DNA from: Lachnoclostridium sp. An196
GTDB taxonomy: Bacteria > Bacillota > Clostridia > Lachnospirales > Lachnospiraceae
Assembly: GCF_002160135.1 (NCBI RefSeq)
Contig: NZ_NFJZ01000003.1
Coordinates: 1-64,000, forward strand
Direction: 5' to 3'
DNA: 64,000 nt
Position 1 is the first letter of the stretch, and the number at the start of each line of letters is the position of its first letter. A program made the position numbers and the translations under genes. Of the stretch, positions 36,441 to 43,544 are shown in pieces. The notes under the pieces are model-generated. The model did not search any database. It was not told the DNA's origin and saw only the letters and a list, made by a program, of their open reading frames with translations.

Positions 36441-37703
36441 ATGGCAGACTTAAAAGATAAAAAGGATTCCGATTATTTATTTATGCAGGAGAAGATCAAA
36501 CAGAAACCCATATATCAGAATCGGACGGTGCGCAAATGCGCGTCGTGCATTCTGTCCGGCGTGCTTTTTGCCCTGGCGGCGCTGGGGGTCTGGGCTTTTG
36601 CGCTCCCTTTCCTGGATAACCAGGCAGAAGAACAGGAGATCCAGCCCATTGAGATCCCCGAAGAGGAAGAAAATACCGAGACAGAAGAAGAGGAAGATTC
36701 TACTGTATACATCACGGAAACGGTCAGCATGGAGCTGGAGGATTACAAAAAAATGTATCAGCAGCTTATCCAGATCGGAAACCAGGCAGAAAAAAGTCTG
36801 GTGAATATTTCTGTGCTCTCGATGGATACAGACTGGTTTGATGAGATCTATACCAGTCAGAGTACAGTGTCCGGTGTCGTGATCGGAGATAACGGCCTGG
36901 AGCTTCTGATCCTGACCGGATATGAAGAAGTACGCGGCGGAGAGAGTCTTCAGATTACATTTTTTGACCGCACGACGGCTGCCGGGACATTGAAAAATTA
37001 TAATAAAAATACGGGCCTTGCCATGATCAGTGTAAATCTGAGCGATATCTCGGATTCCACAAAGGGAGTGATCCAGTACGCAAATCTGGGATCTTCGAAG
37101 ACGACCAGGAACGGAGAACCGGTGATCGCAGTGGGGAACCCGGCGGGAGTTTACGGCTCCGTTTTATTCGGAAACCTGACTTCTGTGACTCAGACGGCGG
37201 GTATCTACGACGGAAGTTATACGGTACTGACGACGGATATGGCGAAAGCAGACAACAGCAGCGGCGTCCTGATCAACTGGGACGGCAAGATCGTAGGCAT
37301 TATCCAGAATCGCTGCGAAGTCAACGGCCAGGAAAATATGATACAGGCTTACGGCATATCGGATATGAAAGAAGAGATTGAGCATCTGTCCAACAGCCAG
37401 GATCTGGTGTATATGGGAATCATCGGAGCGGATGTGACCACTACGATCTCTGAACAGGAAGAGATTCCGGTAGGCGTGTATGTATCGGAAGTGGCGATGG
37501 ATTCTCCGGCTATGGCGGGAGGCATTCAGCCGGGAGATATTATTACGTCCATGAGCGGGCAGCAGGTCACGAATCTGAAGGATGTGCGGTCAATCCTTTT
37601 AAAATGTTCCAACGGACAGAATATCCAGGTGGTATGTCAGCGTCCGGATAAGGATGGATACCAGGAACTGGAAGTGACGGTACAGCTGACCATATTACAA
37701 TGA
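36441..37703 (+). CDS. Membrane-anchored HtrA-like protein with PDZ, protease triad lost
   Basis: 420 residues. TM at about 36-56, acidic linker (about 62-87), trypsin-like domain about 120-305, PDZ domain about 325-415 (AMAGGIQPGDIITSMSGQQV). The fold matches S1C proteases (SGVVIGDNGLELLIL, PVIAVGNPAGVYGS), but the segment that should contain the catalytic His reads ILTGYEEV, the Asp loop reads NKNTGLAMISV, and only the Ser site (DNSSGVLI, Ser273) remains. I infer a pseudoprotease that binds rather than cuts. Start ATG 36441 follows GGGAGG; a TTG at 36426 lies upstream of that site. Confidence 0.85.
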   Translation: MADLKDKKDSDYLFMQEKIKQKPIYQNRTVRKCASCILSGVLFALAALGVWAFALPFLDNQAEEQEIQPIEIPEEEENTETEEEEDSTVYITETVSMELEDYKKMYQQLIQIGNQAEKSLVNISVLSMDTDWFDEIYTSQSTVSGVVIGDNGLELLILTGYEEVRGGESLQITFFDRTTAAGTLKNYNKNTGLAMISVNLSDISDSTKGVIQYANLGSSKTTRNGEPVIAVGNPAGVYGSVLFGNLTSVTQTAGIYDGSYTVLTTDMAKADNSSGVLINWDGKIVGIIQNRCEVNGQENMIQAYGISDMKEEIEHLSNSQDLVYMGIIGADVTTTISEQEEIPVGVYVSEVAMDSPAMAGGIQPGDIITSMSGQQVTNLKDVRSILLKCSNGQNIQVVCQRPDKDGYQELEVTVQLTILQ

Positions 37704-37707
37704 CCCT

Positions 37708-37762
37708 CGCGGCAGCCGCCAAATGGACATGCAGGCATGTCCGTCTGGTTCGCTGCCTGCGG
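37708..37762 (+). other. Long intergenic hairpin
   Basis: An outer stem GGCAGC (37711-37716) with GCTGCC (37752-37757), a middle CCA/TGG step, and a perfect inner arm GGACATGC (37725-37732)/GCATGTCC (37735-37742) fold almost all of the gap between the HtrA-like gene and yhaM. There is no T run, only AAATAAATTT; it may be a weak terminator or an mRNA stability element. Confidence 0.5.
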
Positions 37763-37789
37763 AAATAAATTTAGAAAGAGTGTGTATGA

Positions 37790-38734
37790 ATGAAATATAT
37801 TGAGACATTCCGGGAAGGGGAGAGAGTTTCCGGTATTTACCTGTGCAAAACCCGCCAGTCGGCGTTGACGAAGGCGGGAAAAGCTTATGAAAACCTGATG
37901 TTTCAGGATAAGACAGGAACTGTGGACGCCAAGATCTGGGATCCTAATTCCAATGGAATCGATGATTTTGAGAGCATGGACTACGTGGATATCGTGGCGG
38001 ACGTGACCAGCTTCCAGGGACAGATCCAGCTGAATGTGAAGCGCGCGCGCAAAGTCCGGGAAGGAGAGTACAATCCGGCGGATTATCTTCCGGTGAGCAA
38101 AAAAGATATCGAAAAGATGTATCAGGAGCTGCTGGAATATGTGAACAAGGTAACCAATCCGTATCTGTCGGTTCTGCTGAAGGATCTCTTTGTAAACGAC
38201 CAGGAGTTTGTGAGAGCGTTTAAATTCAACAGCGCTGCCAAGACCGTGCATCACGGCTTCGTGGGCGGACTTCTGGAGCATACGCTGAGCGTGACAAAGC
38301 TCTGCAATTATTATATCCAGGCGTATCCGATGCTGAACAAAGATCTGCTCTATACCGCGGCCATGTGCCATGACATCGGAAAAGTATATGAACTGTCGCC
38401 GTTCCCGGCAAATGATTATACGGATGAGGGACAGCTGCTGGGGCATATCGTGATCGGCACGGAGATGGTGGGAGAACGTATCCGGAAGATTCCGGGATTC
38501 CCGCAGAAGCTGGCCAATGAGCTGAAACACTGTATCCTGTCCCATCATGGAGAACTGGAATACGGCTCGCCGAAAAAACCGGCGCTCCTGGAAGCGGTGG
38601 CGCTGAATTTCGCGGACAACACGGACGCCCATATGCAGACCATGATCGAGGCGCTGGAAGCGGCCGGGGATAAACAGGGATGGCTGGGATACAACCGCCT
38701 GTTTGAGTCCAATATACGGAAGACCGGAAAATAG
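37790..38734 (+). CDS. yhaM: 3'-5' exoribonuclease YhaM
   Basis: 314 residues, exactly the usual YhaM length. N-terminal OB fold (KTGTVDAKIWDP-like region about 40-100) binds nucleic acid; the HD domain (about 155-290) carries VHHGFVGGLLEHTLSV, AAMCHDIGK and LSHHGELEYGSPKKP, supplying His/Asp metal ligands. In Bacillus the enzyme trims RNA 3' ends. ATG follows AGAAAGAGTGTGTATGA. Closed by the terminator at 38764. Confidence 0.93.
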   Translation: MKYIETFREGERVSGIYLCKTRQSALTKAGKAYENLMFQDKTGTVDAKIWDPNSNGIDDFESMDYVDIVADVTSFQGQIQLNVKRARKVREGEYNPADYLPVSKKDIEKMYQELLEYVNKVTNPYLSVLLKDLFVNDQEFVRAFKFNSAAKTVHHGFVGGLLEHTLSVTKLCNYYIQAYPMLNKDLLYTAAMCHDIGKVYELSPFPANDYTDEGQLLGHIVIGTEMVGERIRKIPGFPQKLANELKHCILSHHGELEYGSPKKPALLEAVALNFADNTDAHMQTMIEALEAAGDKQGWLGYNRLFESNIRKTGK

Positions 38735-38763
38735 AACGTCAATAATATATGGAAAAGACAATG

Positions 38764-38811
38764 TGCCGGACGGAAGAAGGCTTGAATCTGCTTTTTTTCG
38801 TCCGGCATTTT
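38764..38811 (+). terminator. Rho-independent terminator after yhaM
   Basis: Perfect 9-bp stem TGCCGGACG (38764-38772)/CGTCCGGCA (38799-38807) followed by TTTT. The rlmD ribosome binding site (AAAAGGAG) starts a few bases later. Confidence 0.75.
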
Positions 38812-38826
38812 CAAAAGGAGAGACCG

Positions 38827-40272
38827 ATGAAAAAGGATGATATGATAGAACTGACCATCGAAGATCTGGGCGTTGACGGAGAAGGAATCGGAAAACTGGA
38901 CGGCATGACATTCTTCGTAAAGGATACGGTGATCGGCGACCGGGTGGAAGCGAAGGTCATGAAGATGAAAAAAACTTACGGCTACGCGCGCCTGATGAAA
39001 ATACTGGAACCGTCGCCGGACCGGGTGGAGCCCCGCTGCGCCCACGCCCGTCAGTGCGGCGGATGTCAGCTCCAGGCCATGAACTATGAAGCGCAGCTGA
39101 GATATAAGGTAAATAAAGTATGGAATAACCTGACCCGTATCGGCGGCCTGACCGGGCTTCCCAGACCGGAGATCCTGGGCATGGAAGACCCCTGGAGGTA
39201 TCGGAATAAAGCGCAGTTTCCATTTGGAACAGATAAAGAGGGCCGTCCCGTGACCGGATTCTATGCGGCCCGGAGCCACCGGATCATTCCGTGCACGGAA
39301 TGCCGGCTGGGCGTGGAGGAAAACCGGATCATCCTGGAGAAGATTCTGGATCATATGGAAACATACAAGATCCCTGCTTATGATGAGCAGACCGGAAAAG
39401 GGCTGCTCCGCCATGTGCTGCTCCGCAAAGGATTTGCCACAGGCGAGATCATGGTCTGTCTGATCCTGAACGGACGCCGCATCCCTGCTCAGGATGCTCT
39501 GACAGATTCTCTGCGGGAAGTGCCGGGCATGACCAGCATCAGTATCAATGTAAATCAGAAAAAAACAAATGTGATCATGGGAAGCGAGATGATCCCTGTG
39601 TGGGGGCAGGCATATATCACAGACCAGATCGGAGAGATCCGGTATCAGATCTCGCCCCTCTCCTTCTTCCAGGTAAACCCGGCGCAGACCCGGAAACTCT
39701 ATGAGACAGCCCTGGAATACGCGGACCTGAGAGGAGAGGAGACTGTCTGGGATCTCTACTGCGGGATCGGCACCATCTCCCTTTTCCTGGCGCAGAAGGC
39801 AGGCAAAGTGTACGGCGTGGAGATCGTGCCCGAAGCCATCGAGGACGCCCGCCGCAACGCGGCATTAAATGATATCTCCAACGTGGAATTTTATGTGGGC
39901 AAGGCGGAAGAAGTCCTGCCGGAAAAATATGAGAAGGAAGGGATCCGCGCGGACGTGATCGTGGTAGACCCGCCCCGGAAGGGCTGCGACGCCGCCTGCC
40001 TGGAGACCATGGTGAAGATGCAGCCGGACCGGATCGTGTACGTGAGCTGCGACAGCGCCACGCTGGCAAGGGACCTGAAGTACCTGTGCGGGGAAGGGTA
40101 TGAGGTGAAGAAAGTGAAGGCGTGCGATATGTTTCCGGGGACGGTGCATGTGGAGACTGTGTGCCTCTTGAGCAACACCCAAAGCAAGAAGAAAGAGTCC
40201 TATATTACGCTTGATGTGGAGATGGCAGATTACTATCGCATCAAGAACGAAGGGAAGAATTCTACCACCTAA
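38827..40272 (+). CDS. rlmD: 23S rRNA (uracil-C5)-methyltransferase RlmD/RumA family, 3' end altered by island insertion
   Basis: 481 residues. N-terminal TRAM domain (DLGVDGEGIGKLDGMTFFVK), Fe-S cysteines in the CAHARQCGGCQLQ segment, SAM motif VWDLYCGIGTISLFLA, VDPPRKGCD, and catalytic Cys in YVSCDSATLARDL. ATG 38827 follows AAAAGGAGAGACCG; the frame opens earlier (38749) but inside the terminator. The chain reaches the family's usual end VHVETVCLLS and then continues with a short lysine-rich tail ending MADYYRIKNEG, which looks like sequence supplied by the inserted element. rumA/rlmD 3' ends are known integration sites of Gram-positive integrative elements. Confidence 0.9.
   Translation: MKKDDMIELTIEDLGVDGEGIGKLDGMTFFVKDTVIGDRVEAKVMKMKKTYGYARLMKILEPSPDRVEPRCAHARQCGGCQLQAMNYEAQLRYKVNKVWNNLTRIGGLTGLPRPEILGMEDPWRYRNKAQFPFGTDKEGRPVTGFYAARSHRIIPCTECRLGVEENRIILEKILDHMETYKIPAYDEQTGKGLLRHVLLRKGFATGEIMVCLILNGRRIPAQDALTDSLREVPGMTSISINVNQKKTNVIMGSEMIPVWGQAYITDQIGEIRYQISPLSFFQVNPAQTRKLYETALEYADLRGEETVWDLYCGIGTISLFLAQKAGKVYGVEIVPEAIEDARRNAALNDISNVEFYVGKAEEVLPEKYEKEGIRADVIVVDPPRKGCDAACLETMVKMQPDRIVYVSCDSATLARDLKYLCGEGYEVKKVKACDMFPGTVHVETVCLLSNTQSKKKESYITLDVEMADYYRIKNEGKNSTT
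40150..40173 (+). other. Probable left attachment junction inside rlmD
   Basis: This 24-bp segment encodes VETVCLLS. A counterpart encoding VETVVLLS lies at 63952-63975 in the same orientation; the two share GAGACTGT exactly. Everything from here to the right edge is accessory in character. The exact crossover cannot be set without an empty-site sequence. Confidence 0.45.
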
Positions 40273-40309
40273 GGTTCAGCCTCACAATCGAATAGGAATT
40301 TGAATAGAT

Positions 40310-40356
40310 AAGCTGCAGATGCGGACATGATCCGAGATCTGCAGCTTGTTTTGTTT
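40310..40356 (+). terminator. Strong rho-independent terminator after rlmD
   Basis: AAGCTGCAGAT (40310-40320) pairs with ATCTGCAGCTT (40337-40347), with a further GCGGA/TCCG inner stem, followed by GTTTTGTTT. Confidence 0.85.
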
Positions 40357-40394
40357 CAAGCCAAAATAGTCGATTGAAAAAGGAGGACAAACAC

Positions 40395-40727
40395 ATGGCA
40401 AGCAAGAACGAAAGAGAACTGAAGGTTTGTGCGCTGAGCGGGCACAACTACAAGCCTGTTCCGTCGATTCGTTTGATGGGGCAGTGGCTGGAGGCTGCTG
40501 GGTTCCATATTGGAGATCCGATATTGGTCAGATGCGAGGACGGCAAGCTCATCATTAGCCTGGACGCTGCAAGAGCGGAGATGATTGAGGCAGAAAAGGC
40601 GTTTATGGAGAAGGAAACCAGAAAACTGCATGAAAGATTCCTGAAGGAGAAGAAGGCGCTTCATGCTCAGTTTGTTGCAGAGCGGCAGGCAGAATATGCT
40701 AAGGGACAGGGGAAAGACTATGTTTGA
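40395..40727 (+). CDS. symE: SymE-family type I toxin-like protein
   Basis: 110 residues. Residues about 8-55 carry the SymE fold signature (LKVCALSGHNYKPVPSIRL, then WLEAAGFHIGDPILV and GKLIIS), an AbrB-like beta barrel. The C-terminal half is a charged helix (about 56-105) not found in short SymE proteins. E. coli SymE is an SOS-induced RNA-targeting toxin silenced by an antisense RNA; no SymR-like RNA could be verified here. ATG 40395 follows AAAGGAGGACAAACAC; overlaps the next gene by 8 bp. Confidence 0.82.
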   Translation: MASKNERELKVCALSGHNYKPVPSIRLMGQWLEAAGFHIGDPILVRCEDGKLIISLDAARAEMIEAEKAFMEKETRKLHERFLKEKKALHAQFVAERQAEYAKGQGKDYV

Positions 40728-40998
40728 TGCAACTGATCTCTCCGCTCTGGATCCTAAGTACTTCTCCATCATCTTCACAGATGCCTTTGATGTGACTGTG
40801 ATGAGCCGAAACACCGGCCATTATTGGTTCATCCATAATCCTGAGTATCCGACACCGGGAACATGCATCATATTCCACAAGCATAAGGCATCGCATCCAT
40901 ATCACCAGCACGGTCGTGCGAATAGTTTGAAGCAGGCTGTCCGGAGCATACAGAGCCACGACCGGTGGCAGATGCAGGGCAGACCGTCTAAGAGATAA
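40720..40998 (+). CDS. Small hypothetical protein coupled to SymE
   Basis: 92 residues, not recognised. It starts inside the symE stop region (ATG 40720, with GGGGAAAG just upstream), so translation is coupled. Rich in His and aromatic residues near the middle (GHYWFIHNPEYPTPG, HKHKASHPYHQHGRA). Either a SymE partner or an unrelated passenger. Confidence 0.65.
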   Translation: MFDATDLSALDPKYFSIIFTDAFDVTVMSRNTGHYWFIHNPEYPTPGTCIIFHKHKASHPYHQHGRANSLKQAVRSIQSHDRWQMQGRPSKR

Positions 40999-41023
40999 AA
41001 TCGAATATAGAGGCACACAGCAA

Positions 41024-41065
41024 AAAGGAGAGCAGCATCCGGGCATGCCGCTCTCCCTTTATTTT
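41024..41065 (+). terminator. Terminator after the symE pair
   Basis: GGAGAGC (41027-41033) pairs with GCTCTCC (41050-41056), followed by CTTTATTTT; the preceding AAAA extends the stem. Confidence 0.75.
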
Positions 41066-41088
41066 AATCGGTCAGCAATCTCAATGAA

Positions 41089-41700
41089 TCAATCTTTATA
41101 GTAAAGGTCTCGTGCCATTTTCTGGGCGGCCTTGATATCGGCGTATCCCTGGCTTTTGCCCAGATTTAATTCTTCGAGGATCTGGCCTTTTGAACGGTTC
41201 TGGCCGAGAAGTTCAAGGATTCTGCCATATTTGGGGTTGATGCCTTTTACTTCTGCAATCAGTTCCTTGATGATGATACCGAGAAGTACGGTGTCTTCGA
41301 GAGAAGGTGTTTCTCCGGGTTCAAAACCACTCTGATCTTCGTCGCCTTCAGCATCGTCCTGAAACTTGTTGTAAGACAGATCGTCTTCATGACCATTTTC
41401 TTTGAGAAAATCCTCTGTGCCGCCGGTTGCAATATATGTGCGAACCTGAGCGTTGAAGAATCTCATCCAATTATCAAGGGTACCTGCCTGGATAGGAGCG
41501 AAAGCTACGGGGATTTTGTGACCGTTGATATTCCAGGTCTCGATGTTGTCTCTGATGATGGACTTGTCTTTGAACATTTCCTTCGTCATGAGCATCGGTG
41601 CAAGCTCTTCGTTCGCTGCTGGCGGAATGTTGTTGTACGGTTTCTTGTTTCCGTATTTACTCTGGTTTTCGTTGCTTGAGAAATTTTTACTCTGAAACAT
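41089..41700 (-). CDS. Sigma-70 region 4-like helix-turn-helix protein
   Basis: 203 residues. The C-terminal 60 residues (GRILELLGQNRSKGQILEEL, then GKSQGYADIKAAQKMARDLY) have the pattern of sigma region 4/ECF-type helix-turn-helix with conserved spacing. The N-terminal half is polar and low in complexity (SKNFSSNENQSKYGNKK), and the middle (FFNAQVRTYIATGGTEDFLK) may be helical. Regulatory genes of this type are common on clostridial integrative elements. Start ATG 41700 follows AAGGAGG; the frame extends to 41724 upstream. Divergent from the operon at 42134. Confidence 0.6.
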   Translation of the reverse strand: MFQSKNFSSNENQSKYGNKKPYNNIPPAANEELAPMLMTKEMFKDKSIIRDNIETWNINGHKIPVAFAPIQAGTLDNWMRFFNAQVRTYIATGGTEDFLKENGHEDDLSYNKFQDDAEGDEDQSGFEPGETPSLEDTVLLGIIIKELIAEVKGINPKYGRILELLGQNRSKGQILEELNLGKSQGYADIKAAQKMARDLYYKD

Positions 41701-41786
41701 AATTCGGGCCCTCCTTCGACCCAAGGCCGAAACGGAAGGTCCGAACTATGTCGCTGTGAACGTTATAGATTTGTACGCAAAATAAA

Positions 41787-41848
41787 ATCGGTGGAAGGCA
41801 TACAAATCGAACGGAAAATCCGTTTCGGTTTGCATCCTTTCCACCGAT
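41787..41848 (-). other. Long near-perfect hairpin, terminator-like on the minus strand
   Basis: The left arm ATCGGTGGAAGGCATACAAA and right arm (complement of ATCGGTGGAAAGGATGCAAA) continue for about 29 bp per arm with few mismatches and a short loop. On the minus strand the stem is followed by TTTTATTTT, so it could end a small minus-strand RNA or attenuate the sigma-like gene at 41089-41700, which starts 87 nt further on. Confidence 0.6.
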
Positions 41849-41958
41849 GGTCAGGCTGCATTACGCATTAATGGTTATTTGGTTGTGATCCTACTGCCCG
41901 GAGTAGGAATTGCAGCGGGAATCAAATGAAATATTTATCTGCGAACGCAAATAATTTA

Positions 41959-41987
41959 TTCACTTATCACCCGAACTGTGCTATACT
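41959..41987 (+). promoter_or_regulatory. Candidate promoter of the ABC-3C operon
   Basis: TTCACT (41959-41964), 17-nt spacer, TATACT (41982-41987). It is the only plausible sigma-A site upstream of 42134 and may drive the whole rightward defence region. Confidence 0.55.
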
Positions 41988-42133
41988 GTCATTTGGAGTA
42001 TTGGCTTTGTTCGGAGAGTGTCTCTTCCCACACTGTCATTATATCCGAAACACCTTGAAAAGTCAGTATTTTAAGGGGTTAGAGCGGTTCCTATAAAGTT
42101 ATCATAAAGTTTCTTTTTGAGGAGGTGAGCTGA

Positions 42134-43105
42134 TTGCGAGAGCTGGTTTTAGCCACGGTAGTGGCAGAAATAAAGAATGCTTTTGTTGATGAGATCAGTG
42201 ATCCTGAACTCATAGAGCTTCTTTATAGAGGTGTAGCTGAACCGTTGGGGATGACATTAAGCAAAGTGGGGAAAGGTACTGCCAGCAAAATTGTGAACAG
42301 GGCACCACAGGGCAATCCGCTTAGAATCATAAAAGGCCATTCGCAAGATCCTGAAGTTAAGTCATCAATTGGAGCCTTTTTCAAAAAGAATGTCACACGG
42401 CACTTTATGCCGGGAATGGAAGAAGAAATTATCTTTCATTTTCGGGGAGATATAAAAGCAGACGGTAAAATATCTGACAGCAAAAAAGATGAGCTTCTTC
42501 GATTAGGCAAGAAGGAAACATTTGATGAATTCTTAGGACAAGTGTATCTGTATTCTCTTACCAGAGATAATGTCCTTACACCTGAGGCAAATGCCAAGCT
42601 GGATACAGAGTTAGAGGAGTATAAGAGACATCCGCTGGAGGATGCGGAAATACCGGAAACGATAATCAAAGAAGAGCACGAATACACGACAGCGCTTGCC
42701 GCAGCTTATGCTCAAGCAGAAAACATAAAAGCCTTTCCTATGGATAGAATCGGAGAGTATCCGAAGTATGAGAAGCATCTTTCAGAACAGCGTAAGTACT
42801 ATTTTGCTGCAGAGGCTGTCAGACGTAGCACACGAGATATTTACGACAAAGAGGATCAATTCGACCTGCTGAAAAGTGAAACATATGAATATATCAAGGA
42901 TGATTATGAGGATCCTGCAGAAAGCGGCCTGGCTCGACTTAAAGCCGTGTTGAGAAGAGTACGAGATTTTAATTCGAATAGATGCTGGCTTTTGAGAGAT
43001 ACAGATTGGGTAGGTGTACCCCAGAAAAAAGGGGTATGTCACTTCCTTGTAAAGGACGGCACTATAGAAGGGTGGGTGAGAGACGACGATGGACCGATTG
43101 TTTAA
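42134..43105 (+). CDS. ABC-3C system CTD-containing component
   Basis: 323 residues. By position and C-terminal pattern (YFAAEAVRRSTRDIYD, then RDFNSNRCWLLRDTDWVGVP) this is the third component of ABC-three-component (ABC-3C) conflict systems, where the C-terminal domain docks on the ATPase module and the N-terminal part is the variable effector. The N-terminal effector region here (about 1-165) is not recognised. The start is TTG 42134 after GAGGAGGTGAGCTGA; a GTG nine bases earlier runs into a stop. Overlaps the middle-component gene by 17 bp. Confidence 0.65.
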   Translation: MRELVLATVVAEIKNAFVDEISDPELIELLYRGVAEPLGMTLSKVGKGTASKIVNRAPQGNPLRIIKGHSQDPEVKSSIGAFFKKNVTRHFMPGMEEEIIFHFRGDIKADGKISDSKKDELLRLGKKETFDEFLGQVYLYSLTRDNVLTPEANAKLDTELEEYKRHPLEDAEIPETIIKEEHEYTTALAAAYAQAENIKAFPMDRIGEYPKYEKHLSEQRKYYFAAEAVRRSTRDIYDKEDQFDLLKSETYEYIKDDYEDPAESGLARLKAVLRRVRDFNSNRCWLLRDTDWVGVPQKKGVCHFLVKDGTIEGWVRDDDGPIV

Positions 43106-43544
43106 TTCAACGTTTGAAAACTCTTTACGCCTGCTGTTATTGCTGGATGAATATGATATGCCGCAGACGCTGGATATGCTCTATGCGGTGGATTTTATGA
43201 CGATATACAGTGAGCCGTTTGGTTTATCAGAGCAGAATCTTAACGGCGATAATGACCTGAAATTTAGTGAGTTTGCTTCGCAGAGGGATCTTGTAAAGAA
43301 AGCATTAAAGGAACTTGTTTTGAACGGTACTGCAGAGGCTGTCAGCTACAAGGATGGTCTATCATATATCATCACCCCGGAGGGGGAGGACTACTGTGGT
43401 GCTCTAACGAGTGAATATGCTCGTGAGTACAGAAAAGCCGCAAAATCTGTCATTAATGCAACAAAAGGAAAGTCCGAGAGATCACTGATTGCAGAGATAT
43501 TTAAGCTCGGCGGAAAATCTTATCGACAGGAGGGTCATCAATGA
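43089..43544 (+). CDS. ABC-3C system middle component
   Basis: 151 residues, helical with a wHTH-like pattern (SLRLLLLLDEYDMPQTLDML; GLSYIITPEGEDYCGALTSE; YAREYRKAAKSVI). This size and position directly before a DUF3732 ATPase is that of the MC2-type middle component of ABC-3C systems. ATGA overlap with the ATPase gene. The role is to bridge ATPase and effector; inference from family knowledge. Confidence 0.7.
   Translation: MDRLFNSTFENSLRLLLLLDEYDMPQTLDMLYAVDFMTIYSEPFGLSEQNLNGDNDLKFSEFASQRDLVKKALKELVLNGTAEAVSYKDGLSYIITPEGEDYCGALTSEYAREYRKAAKSVINATKGKSERSLIAEIFKLGGKSYRQEGHQ

Larger units (their letters stand above)
41701..42133. other. 433-bp intergenic region with structured elements
   Basis: No gene is supported here. 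It contains the 62-bp hairpin at 41787-41848, a small perfect hairpin TCCTACT/AGTAGGA (41889-41908), and the promoter of the ABC-3C operon at 41959-41987. It separates divergent transcription units, so both directions are probably regulated here. Confidence 0.7.

Noticed and set aside
37637-38911. 424-codon open frame antisense to yhaM
   Set aside because: Crosses a terminator and two genes on the other strand; no motif.
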